Source: Gemmatimonadaceae bacterium (GTDB lineage Bacteria; Gemmatimonadota; Gemmatimonadetes; Gemmatimonadales; Gemmatimonadaceae). Taken from it: DNA of 64,000 bases. The notes beneath the pieces were generated by a model that saw only the letters and a list, made by a program, of their open reading frames with translations, was not told where the DNA came from and searched no databases. The first letter of the stretch is position 1. Each line of letters starts with the position of its first letter. Positions 1 to 9,451 of this stretch are shown here, piece after piece. The stretch is taken from contig DASUHB010000062.1 in assembly GCA_036273715.1 (NCBI GenBank), forward strand, positions 62,001 to 126,000, given 5' to 3'. A program made the translations under genes and the position numbers.

Positions 1-2
1 CG

Positions 3-131
3 TCACACGCCCGCTACATCGCCGAATTGTTCGACACGCTTCCCCCCGACGAGCAGAACCAGCTCCGTCGCCTGCTCAAAAAAGTCGGCTTCGCCGTGGC
101 CGAGCTCGAGGGCGACGGGAAATCCGACTGA
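3..131 (+). CDS. C-terminal end of a probable MarR-family regulator (partial)
   Basis: The gene enters from the left edge and only its last 42 codons are visible, ending at TGA 129-131. The visible peptide is helical and contains a short stretch (LPPDEQNQL) followed by RRLLKKV, which resembles the C-terminal dimerisation helix of MarR-type regulators. That match is by eye and weak, and another small helical DNA-binding family is possible. It converges with the small membrane-protein gene whose stop lies 2 bases downstream. No N-terminal winged helix can be seen because it is outside the window. Confidence 0.4.
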   Translation, partial: SHARYIAELFDTLPPDEQNQLRRLLKKVGFAVAELEGDGKSD

Positions 132-132
132 T

Positions 133-270
133 CTACAGTGCGCGCCGCACGAAGAAGACGCCGAGTGCAATGAGCACGGCTGCCAGGATGACGACCTGCA
201 CGCCGTTCCGCTCTCCCGCTGCCGGGGGATCTGCTTGCTGTTCGGTCTCGTCGCTCACGATGCTCTCCAC
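133..270 (-). CDS. Small single-pass membrane protein, 45 aa
   Basis: A short minus-strand frame opens at GTG 268-270 and ends with TAG at 133-135. It has a charged, Glu/Asp/Gln-rich N-terminal half and then one hydrophobic segment (VVILAAVLIALGVFFV) capped by a positive RRAL tail. This is the pattern of a tail-anchored or single-span membrane protein with the C-terminus inside the cell. It diverges from the M28 peptidase gene (start 302), so the 30 bases between would hold both promoters. A second GTG at 255-257 would give a 40 aa product. No family is recognised and the call rests on composition only. Confidence 0.4.
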   Translation of the reverse strand: MESIVSDETEQQADPPAAGERNGVQVVILAAVLIALGVFFVRRAL

Positions 271-301
271 GTTGATGCACAACTCTCTGGATTCACGTCT
301 C

Positions 302-1921
302 ATGCGCTTCGTCGCTGCCTTCGCGCTTGCCATTGCCGCCGCCGCCCCGGCCGCCGCCCAACGGATCACGCCCAACGAGATCGACGGCGATCTCCGCTTC
401 CTCGCATCCGATCTGCTCGAGGGCCGCGCGCCGGCCACGCGAGGCGGCGAGCTGGCCACCGCGTACATCGCGTCGCAGCTGCGGTCAGCCGGGATCGAGC
501 CCGCGGTGAACGGATCCTACTTTCAACGTGTCCCGATCGACGTCGTCACTGTCGACTCGTCGTCGATGCGCGTGACGGCGTCCGGCAAAGCCGCGGGACA
601 ACTCCGATTTCCCGATGACGTCGTCATCTGGGCCGGGTCCGCCGTCCCGTCGAGCGCCGCGCACGCCGAAATCGTGTTCGCCGGATACGGCGTCACGTCG
701 CCCGAATACAAGTGGGACGACTTCAAGGACGTGGATGTCAAAGGCAAGATCCTGCTCGTGCTGGTGAACGACCCGCCCGCCACGGCGAAAGAGCCCACGT
801 TGTTCGGCGGAAAGGCCATGACCTACTATGGGCGGTGGACGTACAAGTTCGAGGAAGCGGAGCGGCGTGGGGCGGTTGGCGCACTCGTCGTGCACACGAC
901 GGCCACGGCGAGCTATCCGTGGCACACGGTGATCGCGTCGTGGGCGACCCCGCAGCGGATGCTGCCGCGCGATGCGTCGGCGCCGCCTCCGTTAGGCTTT
1001 CGGGGCTGGATCACCGACTCGGCCGCCACGGCGCTGCTCGCCCACGCCGGCCTCGACCTGGCGGCGCTGCGCAGGCAGGCGGACACGCGAGCGTTTCGCC
1101 CGGTGAACACCGGCATTACGCTCGATGTCGCCTTCAAGAGCACCGTGCAGCATCTCGAGAGCAAGAACGTCGTCGGCGTGATCCGCGGACGCGGCAAATC
1201 GCTCGCACACCAGTACGTGGCGCTCAGCGCGCACTGGGATCACTTCGGCATCGGTCCCAAGGTGGACGGAGACTCGATTTACAACGGCGCCGTAGACAAC
1301 GCGTCGGGCGTGTCGACGCTGCTCGCCGTCGCACGCGCGGCAGCGCACGCACCACCGATGCGCCGGTCGCTGGTGTTCGTGTTCGTGACTGCTGAAGAGG
1401 CCGGACTGCTCGGCTCCCAGTGGTTCGCCGAGCATCCGACGATGCGCGACGGCGACATCGTCGCCGACCTCAACATGGATGTCGTGACCGTGCTGGGACG
1501 GGTGCGCGACCTCAACGTGCTCGGCGCCGACAAATCGACGCTCGGGCCGATGCTGGCGCACCTGATCGCGCCTAACGGACTGCGGATCGATCCCGATGCG
1601 CATCCCGAAGCCGGGCATTTCTATCGGTCGGATCACTTCTCGTTCGCCAAGGCCGGCATCCCCGCGGTATCGATCGGCGCGGGCACCGATTATGTCGGAC
1701 GGCCGAAAGGCTGGGGCGTGCAGCAGGAGGACGATTACACCGCGCATCGCTATCATCAGCCGGCGGACAACTACAGTCCCGATTTCGATCTGAGCGGCGC
1801 CGCGCAGATCGGCGACATCGTGCTGCGCTTCGCCACCGCGCTCGCCAACTCGCCGGTGCTTCCGTCGTGGAACGCCAACGCCGAGTTCAAGGCGGACAAG
1901 CCGCGGACGCTGCCGGAATGA
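302..1921 (+). CDS. Secreted M28-family zinc peptidase with PA domain
   Basis: This 539 aa exported protein begins with a signal peptide (hydrophobic core rich in Ala, probable cleavage after AAAAPAAAQ). Upstream in-frame codons exist to 170, but ATG 302 starts exactly at the signal peptide. A protease-associated (PA) insert lies around residues 110-280 and the M28 catalytic domain follows. The five zinc or catalytic positions are visible: His311 (HWDHFG), Asp332 (VDNASG), Glu365/Glu366 (AEEAGLLGS), Asp393 (NMD) and His445 (SDHFSF). Family members are di-zinc aminopeptidases or dipeptidases. It probably trims peptides in the periplasm or outside the cell; the substrate is unknown. Confidence 0.9.
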   Translation: MRFVAAFALAIAAAAPAAAQRITPNEIDGDLRFLASDLLEGRAPATRGGELATAYIASQLRSAGIEPAVNGSYFQRVPIDVVTVDSSSMRVTASGKAAGQLRFPDDVVIWAGSAVPSSAAHAEIVFAGYGVTSPEYKWDDFKDVDVKGKILLVLVNDPPATAKEPTLFGGKAMTYYGRWTYKFEEAERRGAVGALVVHTTATASYPWHTVIASWATPQRMLPRDASAPPPLGFRGWITDSAATALLAHAGLDLAALRRQADTRAFRPVNTGITLDVAFKSTVQHLESKNVVGVIRGRGKSLAHQYVALSAHWDHFGIGPKVDGDSIYNGAVDNASGVSTLLAVARAAAHAPPMRRSLVFVFVTAEEAGLLGSQWFAEHPTMRDGDIVADLNMDVVTVLGRVRDLNVLGADKSTLGPMLAHLIAPNGLRIDPDAHPEAGHFYRSDHFSFAKAGIPAVSIGAGTDYVGRPKGWGVQQEDDYTAHRYHQPADNYSPDFDLSGAAQIGDIVLRFATALANSPVLPSWNANAEFKADKPRTLPE

Positions 1922-1931
1922 TCGTACGCTG

Positions 1932-2888
1932 GTGACGACGCCAGTGCGCGTCTCGCCTGCGGTCGCCGCTGCCCTACGCGACGGCCGGCCGGTCGTCGCG
2001 CTCGAGAGCTCGGTGTTCGCGCAGGGACTGCCGCAACCGGAAAATCGCGAGGCGGCGCGACGCATGCTGGCGGCCGTTCGCGCGCGCGGCGCGGAGCCCG
2101 CAATCACGGCGGTTGCCGCCGGCACGCCGGTCGTTGGGCTCGCGGACGATGATCTCGAGCGGTTCCTGGCGCGCGATGGCGTGCGCAAGGTTTCCGCCCG
2201 GGACCTTGCACCGGCTGCCGCGGCCGGCGTGGACGGTGCGACGACCGTTGCCGGATCTCTCGTGCTCGCTCGCGCCTCACGCATCGACGTGCTGGCCACC
2301 GGCGGGATTGGAGGAGTGCACCGCGTGCCTCCGGCAACAGCGCACGTCGCGCTCATGGTGCGGGATGAATCCGCCGATCTCGTTGAGCTCGCTCGAACGC
2401 CAATGATCGTCGTGTGCGCCGGAGCCAAGTCCGTACTCGACCTTCCGGCGACCATGGAACGTCTCGAATCGCTTGGCGTCGCTGTGGTCGGTTACCGTGT
2501 CGGAGAGCTGCCGGGGTTTCTCACGAGCGGTACAGGCATTTCATTGTCGTGGCGGATGGAATCTGCAGCCGAGGTCGCCGCGGCGTGGCGGGTGCAGCGC
2601 TCGCTCGGGCAGATGCAGGCGATGCTCGTCGTTCAACCGCCGCCGGCGTCCTGTGCGCTGCCGCGCGCGCTGGTGGACGCGGCTGTGGAGCAGGCACTGG
2701 AAGCGGCGGCCCGTGCGAAGGTCGCCGGTGCAGCGCTCACCCCGTGGCTGTTGGGTCGTTTGGAGCAAGAGACGGAAGGCGCGTCGCTGGCCGCGAACGT
2801 CGCGCTGCTCGAATCGAATGCGGCGTTGGCCGCGGAGATTGCTGTGGAGGTGGCGACAGATGTCGAAATCGTGCGTGCGCGGGCGTAA
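1932..2888 (+). CDS. psuG: Pseudouridine-5'-phosphate glycosidase
   Basis: The product is a 318 aa cytosolic enzyme that splits pseudouridine 5'-phosphate into uracil and ribose 5-phosphate, the second step of pseudouridine breakdown. The family signature is clear along the whole length: VALESSVFAQGLP near the N-terminus (contains the catalytic Glu), ATTVAGSLVLA, the ATGGIGGVHR loop and VVCAGAKSVLDLP. Length matches the family (about 300-320 aa). The start is GTG 1932, only 10 bases after the M28 stop, so it may be co-transcribed. No psuK pseudouridine kinase lies nearby, so the kinase must be elsewhere or the substrate is supplied already phosphorylated. Confidence 0.92.
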   Translation: MTTPVRVSPAVAAALRDGRPVVALESSVFAQGLPQPENREAARRMLAAVRARGAEPAITAVAAGTPVVGLADDDLERFLARDGVRKVSARDLAPAAAAGVDGATTVAGSLVLARASRIDVLATGGIGGVHRVPPATAHVALMVRDESADLVELARTPMIVVCAGAKSVLDLPATMERLESLGVAVVGYRVGELPGFLTSGTGISLSWRMESAAEVAAAWRVQRSLGQMQAMLVVQPPPASCALPRALVDAAVEQALEAAARAKVAGAALTPWLLGRLEQETEGASLAANVALLESNAALAAEIAVEVATDVEIVRARA

Positions 2889-3054
2889 TATCCCGTGAGC
2901 GCGTCTGTCGTCCTTGGTCCAAAGGGGTGGAAGGGAAGTTAAAGTTCAATGAGACGGAAATAAAGTCAACATCTTGAACTGCGCGGATTTCCAGTTGTAC
3001 AATAGGCTGACCGACATCGGTCTTCATTGAGACACGTCGGAGGTGCGAATCGCC

Positions 3055-4170
3055 ATGCCTACCCCATTTCTGAGTTCTGAAGAATACGACGAGCGCGCGC
3101 ATCAACTCTATAACGACGGGCAGTACGACGAAGCGCTCGAGGTGTTGCGCGAAGGACTCGCGCTGTATCCGAACTCAGTCGAATTGCACATTGGGGTTGG
3201 CTACGCTCGCCTGGCACGGGATGAGTTTGCCTGGGCCCGGCAGAGTTTCGAGAAGGCGCTGGTGCTGGATCCGGACCACGAGGATGCGATCGCCGGACTC
3301 GGCGAGACGCTGCTCAAGTTCGGCGCGCGCGACCAGGCGCTGGATCGCTTTCGCCGCATCCTCGAGCTTGGCTATGCCGACGACATCGATCTCGTGCTGC
3401 AGATCGGCCGCGCGCTCTTTCGTGAGGACCTGATCGCGGAAGCGCGCGACTTCTTCGAGATTGCGGCGCGGGAGGCGAGCGAGATGGCCGAGGCCGCCGC
3501 CTGCCTCGGTTACGTTAGGCATCGCGGCGGCGATGACGAAGGCGCGATCACCGCGCTCAGGCGCGCGCTGCAGCTGGATGATGACCACGCCGAAGCGCGC
3601 ATCTATCTGGCCAACATTCTGTACGACCGCGGCGACTACGAGGCCTCCCTCTCGCAGCTCGAGCGCACCGAGCCCGACGACCATTGGGAAGAGCTCGGCA
3701 TCTGGCGGTTGATCGAGCTCAAGAAATCGATCTACCGCCTAACGGACAGCGACCCCGAGCTCGCGCCGTGGGAAGACCGGCTGGCGGAGCTCGCCGGCGA
3801 GCCCGACGACATCGACGAGATGCTGTCGGAAATCGAGACGCGCGTGAACGAAGAGGAAGCAGCGCGCGAGCGCGGCCAACTGGAATTGTTCGGCGCCATG
3901 TTGTCGGATCTCGCAGGGCAGAAGCTGTCGGACACGCTCGAGCACCGCATCCTGCTCAACGACGGACGCATCTACGTCGGCAGCTGGGATCGCATCGTGC
4001 GCGCCATGCGCGACGCGAACAAGGCGATGACGGGCCGGTCGGTGCAGGAGTTCATGGCCACCGAGGCGAGCCGCGGATATTCGATCACCGGCGTGAAGAT
4101 TCCGATCGGAGACGCCGAAAGCTTCATTCGCGGCAGCGCAAACGCGGGACTGCTGCGCATCGTGCGGTGA
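3055..4170 (+). CDS. Tetratricopeptide-repeat protein, 371 aa
   Basis: This is the first gene of a three-gene operon. A GGAGG ribosome-binding site at 3039-3043 precedes ATG 3055; an in-frame GTG at 3043 overlaps that site and is less likely. Residues from about 5 to 210 form at least five TPR units (for example YDEALEVLREGLALYP and WARQSFEKALVLDPDH), a protein-protein scaffold. The rest is acidic and helical, ending in a globular segment of unknown family. There is no signal peptide or membrane segment, so it is probably cytosolic. A less GC-rich leader (about 2940-3035) precedes it. Coupling to a membrane TPR protein and an M16 peptidase suggests an assembly or quality-control role; this is inference. 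Confidence 0.8.
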   Translation: MPTPFLSSEEYDERAHQLYNDGQYDEALEVLREGLALYPNSVELHIGVGYARLARDEFAWARQSFEKALVLDPDHEDAIAGLGETLLKFGARDQALDRFRRILELGYADDIDLVLQIGRALFREDLIAEARDFFEIAAREASEMAEAAACLGYVRHRGGDDEGAITALRRALQLDDDHAEARIYLANILYDRGDYEASLSQLERTEPDDHWEELGIWRLIELKKSIYRLTDSDPELAPWEDRLAELAGEPDDIDEMLSEIETRVNEEEAARERGQLELFGAMLSDLAGQKLSDTLEHRILLNDGRIYVGSWDRIVRAMRDANKAMTGRSVQEFMATEASRGYSITGVKIPIGDAESFIRGSANAGLLRIVR

Positions 4171-5222
4171 CGGATCCGTCGTCCGCCTCGCGGGGCGCCG
4201 TACACGCGCTCGAGGCGGTTCGGCCGGCGGTCGAGCGGCTCTCGCCGAGCCGGTCATCCGAGGACAACGCATCCGATCTCACTGCCATCTGCGCCGGCGT
4301 CGAGTTGGCGCTTGGCGCGTTGCTCGGTCGCACCGACCTCTCGGGCCAGGCGCTGGTGCGGGAGGCGAGACAGCGCGAATCGATCTCGCTCGAGCAGGGG
4401 CATGCCGCGCTCGAGATGTTCTCGGTGCGCGATCGGGTGAGCGGGTCGAGCCAGGTGGACGCGGCCGACCTGGACGTCGCGCGCCAGGCGTACGAGGCGC
4501 TCGCGCACGGCTTCCGGCCGGCGGCGGCCGAACCCGCTGTGGTGCCGGGCGCGCCAAGCGAGCCGCCGGTCGCGGTGCCGTCGGGCATTCCGTTAGGCAT
4601 CCCGCCGGCCGAATCGATCGGCGCGCCGTCCGATACGAGCATCGACCCCGTCCGCGGAGCGGCGCCGAACCATGGGCCGCTGATCGTGGCGGCCATCATC
4701 GCGGTGCTGGTGCTGCTGGGTGTGTATTACCTGATTGGACGGCGCGAGCCCACGGCGCTCGAGGCCGGCCAGGCCGCCTTCGCGGCCGGCCAGCGCGACT
4801 CGGCCGTCGCGTCGTTCGCGCGCGCGGCGCGCGATGAGCCGCGCTCGCCGCTGCCGCACCTGTACCTGGCCCGCATCGCTCGCGAGAACGGCGACTACGC
4901 CACCGCCGGCAAGGAGCTCAACGCCGCGATCCAGCTCGACCCGGCGGGCGCCGCCGGCCAGCGCGAGTTAGGCGCGTTCTTTTTGGCGCGCGGCGCGTCG
5001 TTCGCCGCGCAGCGGCGGCCGGACCTCGCCACCCAGGATTACGAGGCCGCGCGCCGCGCGTACGTGCGCGTGATCCAGGCGAACCCGGCCGACTCCGCCT
5101 CCGAAGGCTACCTCGCGTGCGCCCTCGCCCGGCTCGGCCGCGCCGACGAAGCCGCGACGTGGCTCAAGCGCGCGGGGCCGGGCCCGTGGGCCACCTGCGC
5201 CGCATCGTTAGGCACGCAGTGA
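4167..5222 (+). CDS. Membrane-anchored TPR protein, 351 aa
   Basis: It starts at GTG 4167, overlapping the stop of the upstream TPR gene in a GTGA box, which indicates translational coupling. The N-terminal third is predicted cytosolic and helical. A Pro/Ala-rich linker follows, then one membrane span around residues 172-190 (LIVAAIIAVLVLLGVYYLIG), then two or three TPR-like repeats (DSAVASFARAARDEP, TAGKELNAAIQLDPAG) that would lie in the periplasm. It overlaps the downstream M16 gene in the same GTGA manner. No specific family is recognised. The architecture suggests a bridge between cytosolic and periplasmic partners. Confidence 0.75.
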   Translation: MTDPSSASRGAVHALEAVRPAVERLSPSRSSEDNASDLTAICAGVELALGALLGRTDLSGQALVREARQRESISLEQGHAALEMFSVRDRVSGSSQVDAADLDVARQAYEALAHGFRPAAAEPAVVPGAPSEPPVAVPSGIPLGIPPAESIGAPSDTSIDPVRGAAPNHGPLIVAAIIAVLVLLGVYYLIGRREPTALEAGQAAFAAGQRDSAVASFARAARDEPRSPLPHLYLARIARENGDYATAGKELNAAIQLDPAGAAGQRELGAFFLARGASFAAQRRPDLATQDYEAARRAYVRVIQANPADSASEGYLACALARLGRADEAATWLKRAGPGPWATCAASLGTQ

Positions 5223-7855
5223 CCTCGCCGCTCGGTGTCTCGGGCGGCAGCGTCCACCGCAGTGTGTTGGGCAACGGCCTCACCGTGCTCGTGCACCGCG
5301 ACGACTCCGCGCCGGTCGTCGCGATCGTGACCCACGTCAAGGCGGGCTACTTCGACGAGACCGATGACATCACGGGCATCGCCCACGTGATGGAGCACAT
5401 GTACTTCAAGGGGACGCCCGCGCGCGGCGTCGGCGAGATCTCCCAAGCCACCAAAGCCGCGGGCGGCTACCTGAACGCCGGCACCATTTACGATCGGACC
5501 AGCTACTACACGGTGCTGCCCGCCACGAGCTTGCTCGAGGGCCTCGAGATCCAGGCGGACGCGTACGCCAACTCGCTCGTCGACGCGGGGGAGCTCCGGC
5601 GCGAGCTCGAGGTGATCATCCAGGAAGCGCGGCGCAAGGCGGACACGCCCAGCGCGGTCACGGTCGAAACGCTGTATCGCGTGCTCCACGACCGGCACCG
5701 CATCCGGCGCTGGCGCATCGGACGCGAAGACGACCTTCGGCGTCTCACGCGCGACGACGTGACGGCGTTCTACCGCTCGTACTATCAGCCGTCGAACACC
5801 GTGCTCGCCGTCGTCGGCGATGTAGACCCCGACGCCGCGCTCGCGGCGGTGGAGCGAAAGTACGGCGGGCTGGCCGACCGACCCGTGCGCCGCGACCGCG
5901 GACCGGCCGAACCCTCCGCGCCGCACGGGTTCCGCTTCGATGATCTCTCGGGCGACGTGACGCAGTCGCAGCTCGCGGTGGGCTGGCGCACGCCCGGCAC
6001 GCTGCACGCGGATACGCCGCGCCTGGAGATGACGGCTATTGTGTTAGGCGGCGGTCGCGCGTCGCGCCTCTACCGCGCGGTGCGCGACCGCGCGCTCGCG
6101 GCGTCGGTCACGGCGTCCAACTACGCGCCCACCGAGCTCGGCGTGTTCGTCGTTCACGCGGACGGGCCGCCGGAGTCATCGGGTGACGCGCTGCGCGCGA
6201 TCTGGGCCGAGGTGCGCGGCCTGCGCGAGCACGGCCCCACGGCCGACGAAGTGTTCCGCGCACGGCGCCTGATCGAAGCCCGCTTCGCTCGCGCGCTCGA
6301 GACGATGGAAGGCCAGGCCAACTGGCTCGCCGATTGGGAAGCGCTCGGCGATTGGCAGTTAGGCATCGAGCATTACGACCGGCGGATGGCGGTCGGACCA
6401 CAGGACATCGCCGAGGCGGCGACGCGCTGGTTGGATCTCGATGCCGCCGGCGTGGTCTCGTACCGCCCCGACGCGATCGCGCCGCTCGCCGCCAACGGCG
6501 GCGCGCTGCGCGATCGCGTCGAGGCGCCGCCCGTCCCGGTCTCCGTGGGAGGCGCGCCCGCGGCGCCGCCGATTGCATCGGCGGCTGCCGCGCCCGCGCC
6601 CGCCCTCGAGCGCGGCGAGGGCCGTGTGCGCGCCTACCGCACGGCCCGCGGCACCGCCGTCCTCGTTAGGCACATCCCCGGCGCCCGGCTCGCCCACATC
6701 GCCGTCGCCATCGTCGGCGGCGCCTCCGACGAGCCGGCCGGCCGCGCCGGCCTCACCTCGATGCTCGTCCGCACCGCCGTCAAAGGCACCGCGCACCGCG
6801 ACGCGGCACGCATCGCCGCCGACGCCGAGCTGCTCGGCGGCAGCATCGCGCCCACTGCGGGCGCCGAGCACTTCGGCTGGTCCATCTCGGTGCCGAATGC
6901 CCGCGTCGACGACGCCCTCGCGCTCCTCGCTGACGTCGCCCAACACCCGGCGCTCGAGGACTCCGCGCTCGATACCGAGCGCGACATCGCACTCGCCGCG
7001 CTCGCCCTGTTGCGCGACGACATGCAGCAATGGCCATTGCGTCTGCTCACACGCGCGGCGTTTCGCGAACACACGTACGGCGTTCCCGCCTCCGGCGACG
7101 AGCGCAGCCTCCCCACGATCGATGCCGGCCAGCTGCACGCCTGGCACGCGAAGCACTGTCTTGGCGGCCCGTCGGTCATCGCGATCGCCGGCGACGTCGA
7201 CGCCGACGACGTCGCCTGTATGGCGGCCCGTCACTTTCAGGAGCTCGGCGCCGCTCCTGCGCGCGCGCCCGAGTCGCCATCGTGGACGCGCGACCCGATC
7301 ATGGTCCGTGAGACGCGCGCCAAGGCGCAGACCGCGCTTGCCATGGCGTTTCCGTCTCCGGACCGCACCGACGACGCGCGCTGGGCGATGCGCCTGTTGG
7401 CCGGCGTCGGCAGTGGGTTAGGCGGGCGGTTCTTCGAGGAGCTGCGCGACAAGCGGTCGCTCGCCTACACGGTGACCGCGGGCGTCGTCGAGCTCCGCCG
7501 CGCCGGAATGTTTCGGACCTTCATGGCCGTGTCGCCCGGCCGCGAAGACGAAGCGCGCCGCGGCATGCTCGACGAGCTGGCCAAGCTCCGCGAGGCGCCG
7601 GTGTCCGAGGGCGAGCTCGCGCGCGCCAAGGCGTACGCCATCGGCATGCACGCCATCCGCGAGCAGAGCGGGGCGTCGGTGCTCGGCGAGCTGCTCGACG
7701 CATGGATGTTCGGCCGCTCGCTGGCCGAGCTCGACGAGCACGACGCGCGCGTGCGCGCGGTGACGGCCGCCGAGATGCAGCAGCTCGCCCGGCGATATCT
7801 GGATGAGGGCCGGCGCGTCGAAGCCGTGGTGGCCGGCGGGTCCGGCTCCGCCTAA
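5219..7855 (+). CDS. M16-family zinc peptidase, two-domain (pitrilysin type)
   Basis: This 878 aa product begins at GTG 5219, overlapping the preceding stop by 4 bases. The first M16 domain has the inverted zinc motif HVMEH (His56, Glu59, His60), followed by a downstream acidic helix (LEVIIQEARRKAD) that supplies the third ligand. The second M16 half starts near residue 460 (GTAVLVRHIPGARLAHIAVAI) and lacks the HxxEH motif, as is normal for the non-catalytic half of two-domain M16 enzymes. No clear signal peptide is visible. Relatives act as periplasmic or cytosolic peptide-degrading chambers. Its stop TAA lies inside a GCCTAAC heptamer that also holds the stop of the convergent gene. Confidence 0.9.
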   Translation: MTSPLGVSGGSVHRSVLGNGLTVLVHRDDSAPVVAIVTHVKAGYFDETDDITGIAHVMEHMYFKGTPARGVGEISQATKAAGGYLNAGTIYDRTSYYTVLPATSLLEGLEIQADAYANSLVDAGELRRELEVIIQEARRKADTPSAVTVETLYRVLHDRHRIRRWRIGREDDLRRLTRDDVTAFYRSYYQPSNTVLAVVGDVDPDAALAAVERKYGGLADRPVRRDRGPAEPSAPHGFRFDDLSGDVTQSQLAVGWRTPGTLHADTPRLEMTAIVLGGGRASRLYRAVRDRALAASVTASNYAPTELGVFVVHADGPPESSGDALRAIWAEVRGLREHGPTADEVFRARRLIEARFARALETMEGQANWLADWEALGDWQLGIEHYDRRMAVGPQDIAEAATRWLDLDAAGVVSYRPDAIAPLAANGGALRDRVEAPPVPVSVGGAPAAPPIASAAAAPAPALERGEGRVRAYRTARGTAVLVRHIPGARLAHIAVAIVGGASDEPAGRAGLTSMLVRTAVKGTAHRDAARIAADAELLGGSIAPTAGAEHFGWSISVPNARVDDALALLADVAQHPALEDSALDTERDIALAALALLRDDMQQWPLRLLTRAAFREHTYGVPASGDERSLPTIDAGQLHAWHAKHCLGGPSVIAIAGDVDADDVACMAARHFQELGAAPARAPESPSWTRDPIMVRETRAKAQTALAMAFPSPDRTDDARWAMRLLAGVGSGLGGRFFEELRDKRSLAYTVTAGVVELRRAGMFRTFMAVSPGREDEARRGMLDELAKLREAPVSEGELARAKAYAIGMHAIREQSGASVLGELLDAWMFGRSLAELDEHDARVRAVTAAEMQQLARRYLDEGRRVEAVVAGGSGSA

Positions 7856-9393
7856 CTGCCCCCGCGCTGCAGCTGCGCGGCGGCGCGGCGCAGCACCGCG
7901 GCCGCGGGACGCAGCCGCCCCGCCGCCGTGCGCAGTCCGATCGGCACCCGATAATCGGACGCCTGATACGCAATCAATCCCTTGATCGCCGCGCGGCTTG
8001 TCGCCCAGGCAAGTGCGCCCCACAACGCGCGCGCCTGACTCTCCTCGCCGTGCGCCAGCGGGAACGCGCCGGCCTCCAGCACCCACACCGGTTTCGAGGA
8101 CCGCGACGCGCGCAGCCACGAGTCGGCGACGCGCATGCGCGCGTCGAGATTCGCCGCGCCGCCTAACCCGGGATAGAGCGACAGCGCCGTGCCGTCTACC
8201 GGCGACGCACGCGATGCGCTCCACGCGTAGAGCGCGCTGTCGTCGGCGCTGAATCCCCCGACGTGCGACAGCACCTGCACTTTCGCGCTGTCCGCGCTGC
8301 TGTCGGCCTGCGCCGCCACGGCCGCCGCGCGCAGGTACGCTTCCCACGAGGCGACCGGCATGCGACCCAGCGCGCGCGCGGCCGTTCCGTTAGGATCGAC
8401 CACCGGCACCACGAAGTCGGGGTGCAGCCGGCGCGCAATGCGCTCCACGTCGGCCACGCGGTCCCGCAGATACGCCTCGCGCTCGGCCGGCGGCACGCGG
8501 TGCTCATCGGACAAGTCGAGTGCCGCGATCACGCGCCGCGATCCGCGCACATCCTCCAACACATGCTCCACGCTGTCCAGCGTCTCGGCGCTCGCGCCTT
8601 TGGGCGTGAAGTACACGGCAAGCGCTCCCGCGCCGATCGAATCCGCAAGGCCGAGATCGTTGGTCAGCGACAACGGGGTCGGCGGATTGGAGAGCGACGG
8701 GAACACCTTCAACCCAACGACAAAGTCGCTGTCCGGGTGCTCCTGCAATCGCTCGCGCGCATATCGATCGTAACTGCGCACGGCGCGCGCGGCGCCGGGG
8801 ATCTGTGTGACGATGAGCAGCAGCCAGCCAGCCGCGATCACCGCCATGACGCCGCGTACGAACATGCGGCCATCCGGCCGTCCCGGCGTGACGGGCGCGA
8901 AGATCGGCAAATAGAGGAACCAGGGCATGACGAGCGCCAGCGACTGCGCGGAGACCGCGACCGCGGACCGGTCGGCGGCGAGGAGCGTCAGCAGACCGGT
9001 GCCCGGCGCCGCCCCCACGAAGTCGAGCCAGCGCGCCAGTGTGACCAGCGTGAGCAGAAAGTCGAACGCGAGGATCGGGATGCCCACAGGCATCGACGCG
9101 CGGCGTTTGACCAGGGCGTATGCGCTTTGCGCCGCGGCGAGGGCGACGGTCGCGGGCCAGATCCACGCCACGGAGATGAGCGCCGCGCCGGTGAGCAGCG
9201 ACGTCGACACCAGCGACACGACCAGCGCCGGCAGCAACAGCAGTCCGCCTAACGCACTGAGGAAGGCGAGCGCCGGCGGAAGGCCCTGGATGCGGGCCGC
9301 GCGTCCCGCGATCCACAAGTTCCAGATCAAAACCAACGCGCACAGCACCAGGTGCGCCGTCGCCAGGTGGTGCCATGCGCTGAGCCGGCTCAT
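7852..9393 (-). CDS. Polytopic membrane protein with C-terminal barrel-like domain, 513 aa
   Basis: The N-terminal 190 residues form about six hydrophobic spans. After residue 200 the sequence becomes soluble with alternating strands and helices (FVVGLKVFPSL, RRVIAALDLSDEH, KPVWVLEAGAFPL, GLIAYQASDYR), a pattern like a glycosidase-type (beta/alpha)8 barrel, placed outside the membrane. The KPVWVLEAG stretch resembles the strand bearing a catalytic Glu in retaining glycosidases, but I cannot assign a family. The start is ATG at 9391-9393. It converges with the M16 gene and their stop codons overlap within one heptamer (7850-7856). Confidence 0.65.
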   Translation of the reverse strand: MSRLSAWHHLATAHLVLCALVLIWNLWIAGRAARIQGLPPALAFLSALGGLLLLPALVVSLVSTSLLTGAALISVAWIWPATVALAAAQSAYALVKRRASMPVGIPILAFDFLLTLVTLARWLDFVGAAPGTGLLTLLAADRSAVAVSAQSLALVMPWFLYLPIFAPVTPGRPDGRMFVRGVMAVIAAGWLLLIVTQIPGAARAVRSYDRYARERLQEHPDSDFVVGLKVFPSLSNPPTPLSLTNDLGLADSIGAGALAVYFTPKGASAETLDSVEHVLEDVRGSRRVIAALDLSDEHRVPPAEREAYLRDRVADVERIARRLHPDFVVPVVDPNGTAARALGRMPVASWEAYLRAAAVAAQADSSADSAKVQVLSHVGGFSADDSALYAWSASRASPVDGTALSLYPGLGGAANLDARMRVADSWLRASRSSKPVWVLEAGAFPLAHGEESQARALWGALAWATSRAAIKGLIAYQASDYRVPIGLRTAAGRLRPAAAVLRRAAAQLQRGGS

Positions 9394-9451
9394 CCCATTC
9401 GGGACGCAGAACGGTGCAGGGCCGTCACGCGCGCCACGTCGGGCTGCGTGC

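Noticed and set aside
992-2455. Long open minus-strand frame opposite the M28 and psuG genes
   Set aside because: Arg/Ser-rich low-complexity product with no domain; it mirrors two well-supported plus-strand genes, a usual effect of high GC.
8263-9252. Long plus-strand frame opposite the membrane/barrel protein
   Set aside because: His/Arg-rich product without motifs, while the minus strand has proper membrane spans and a start.
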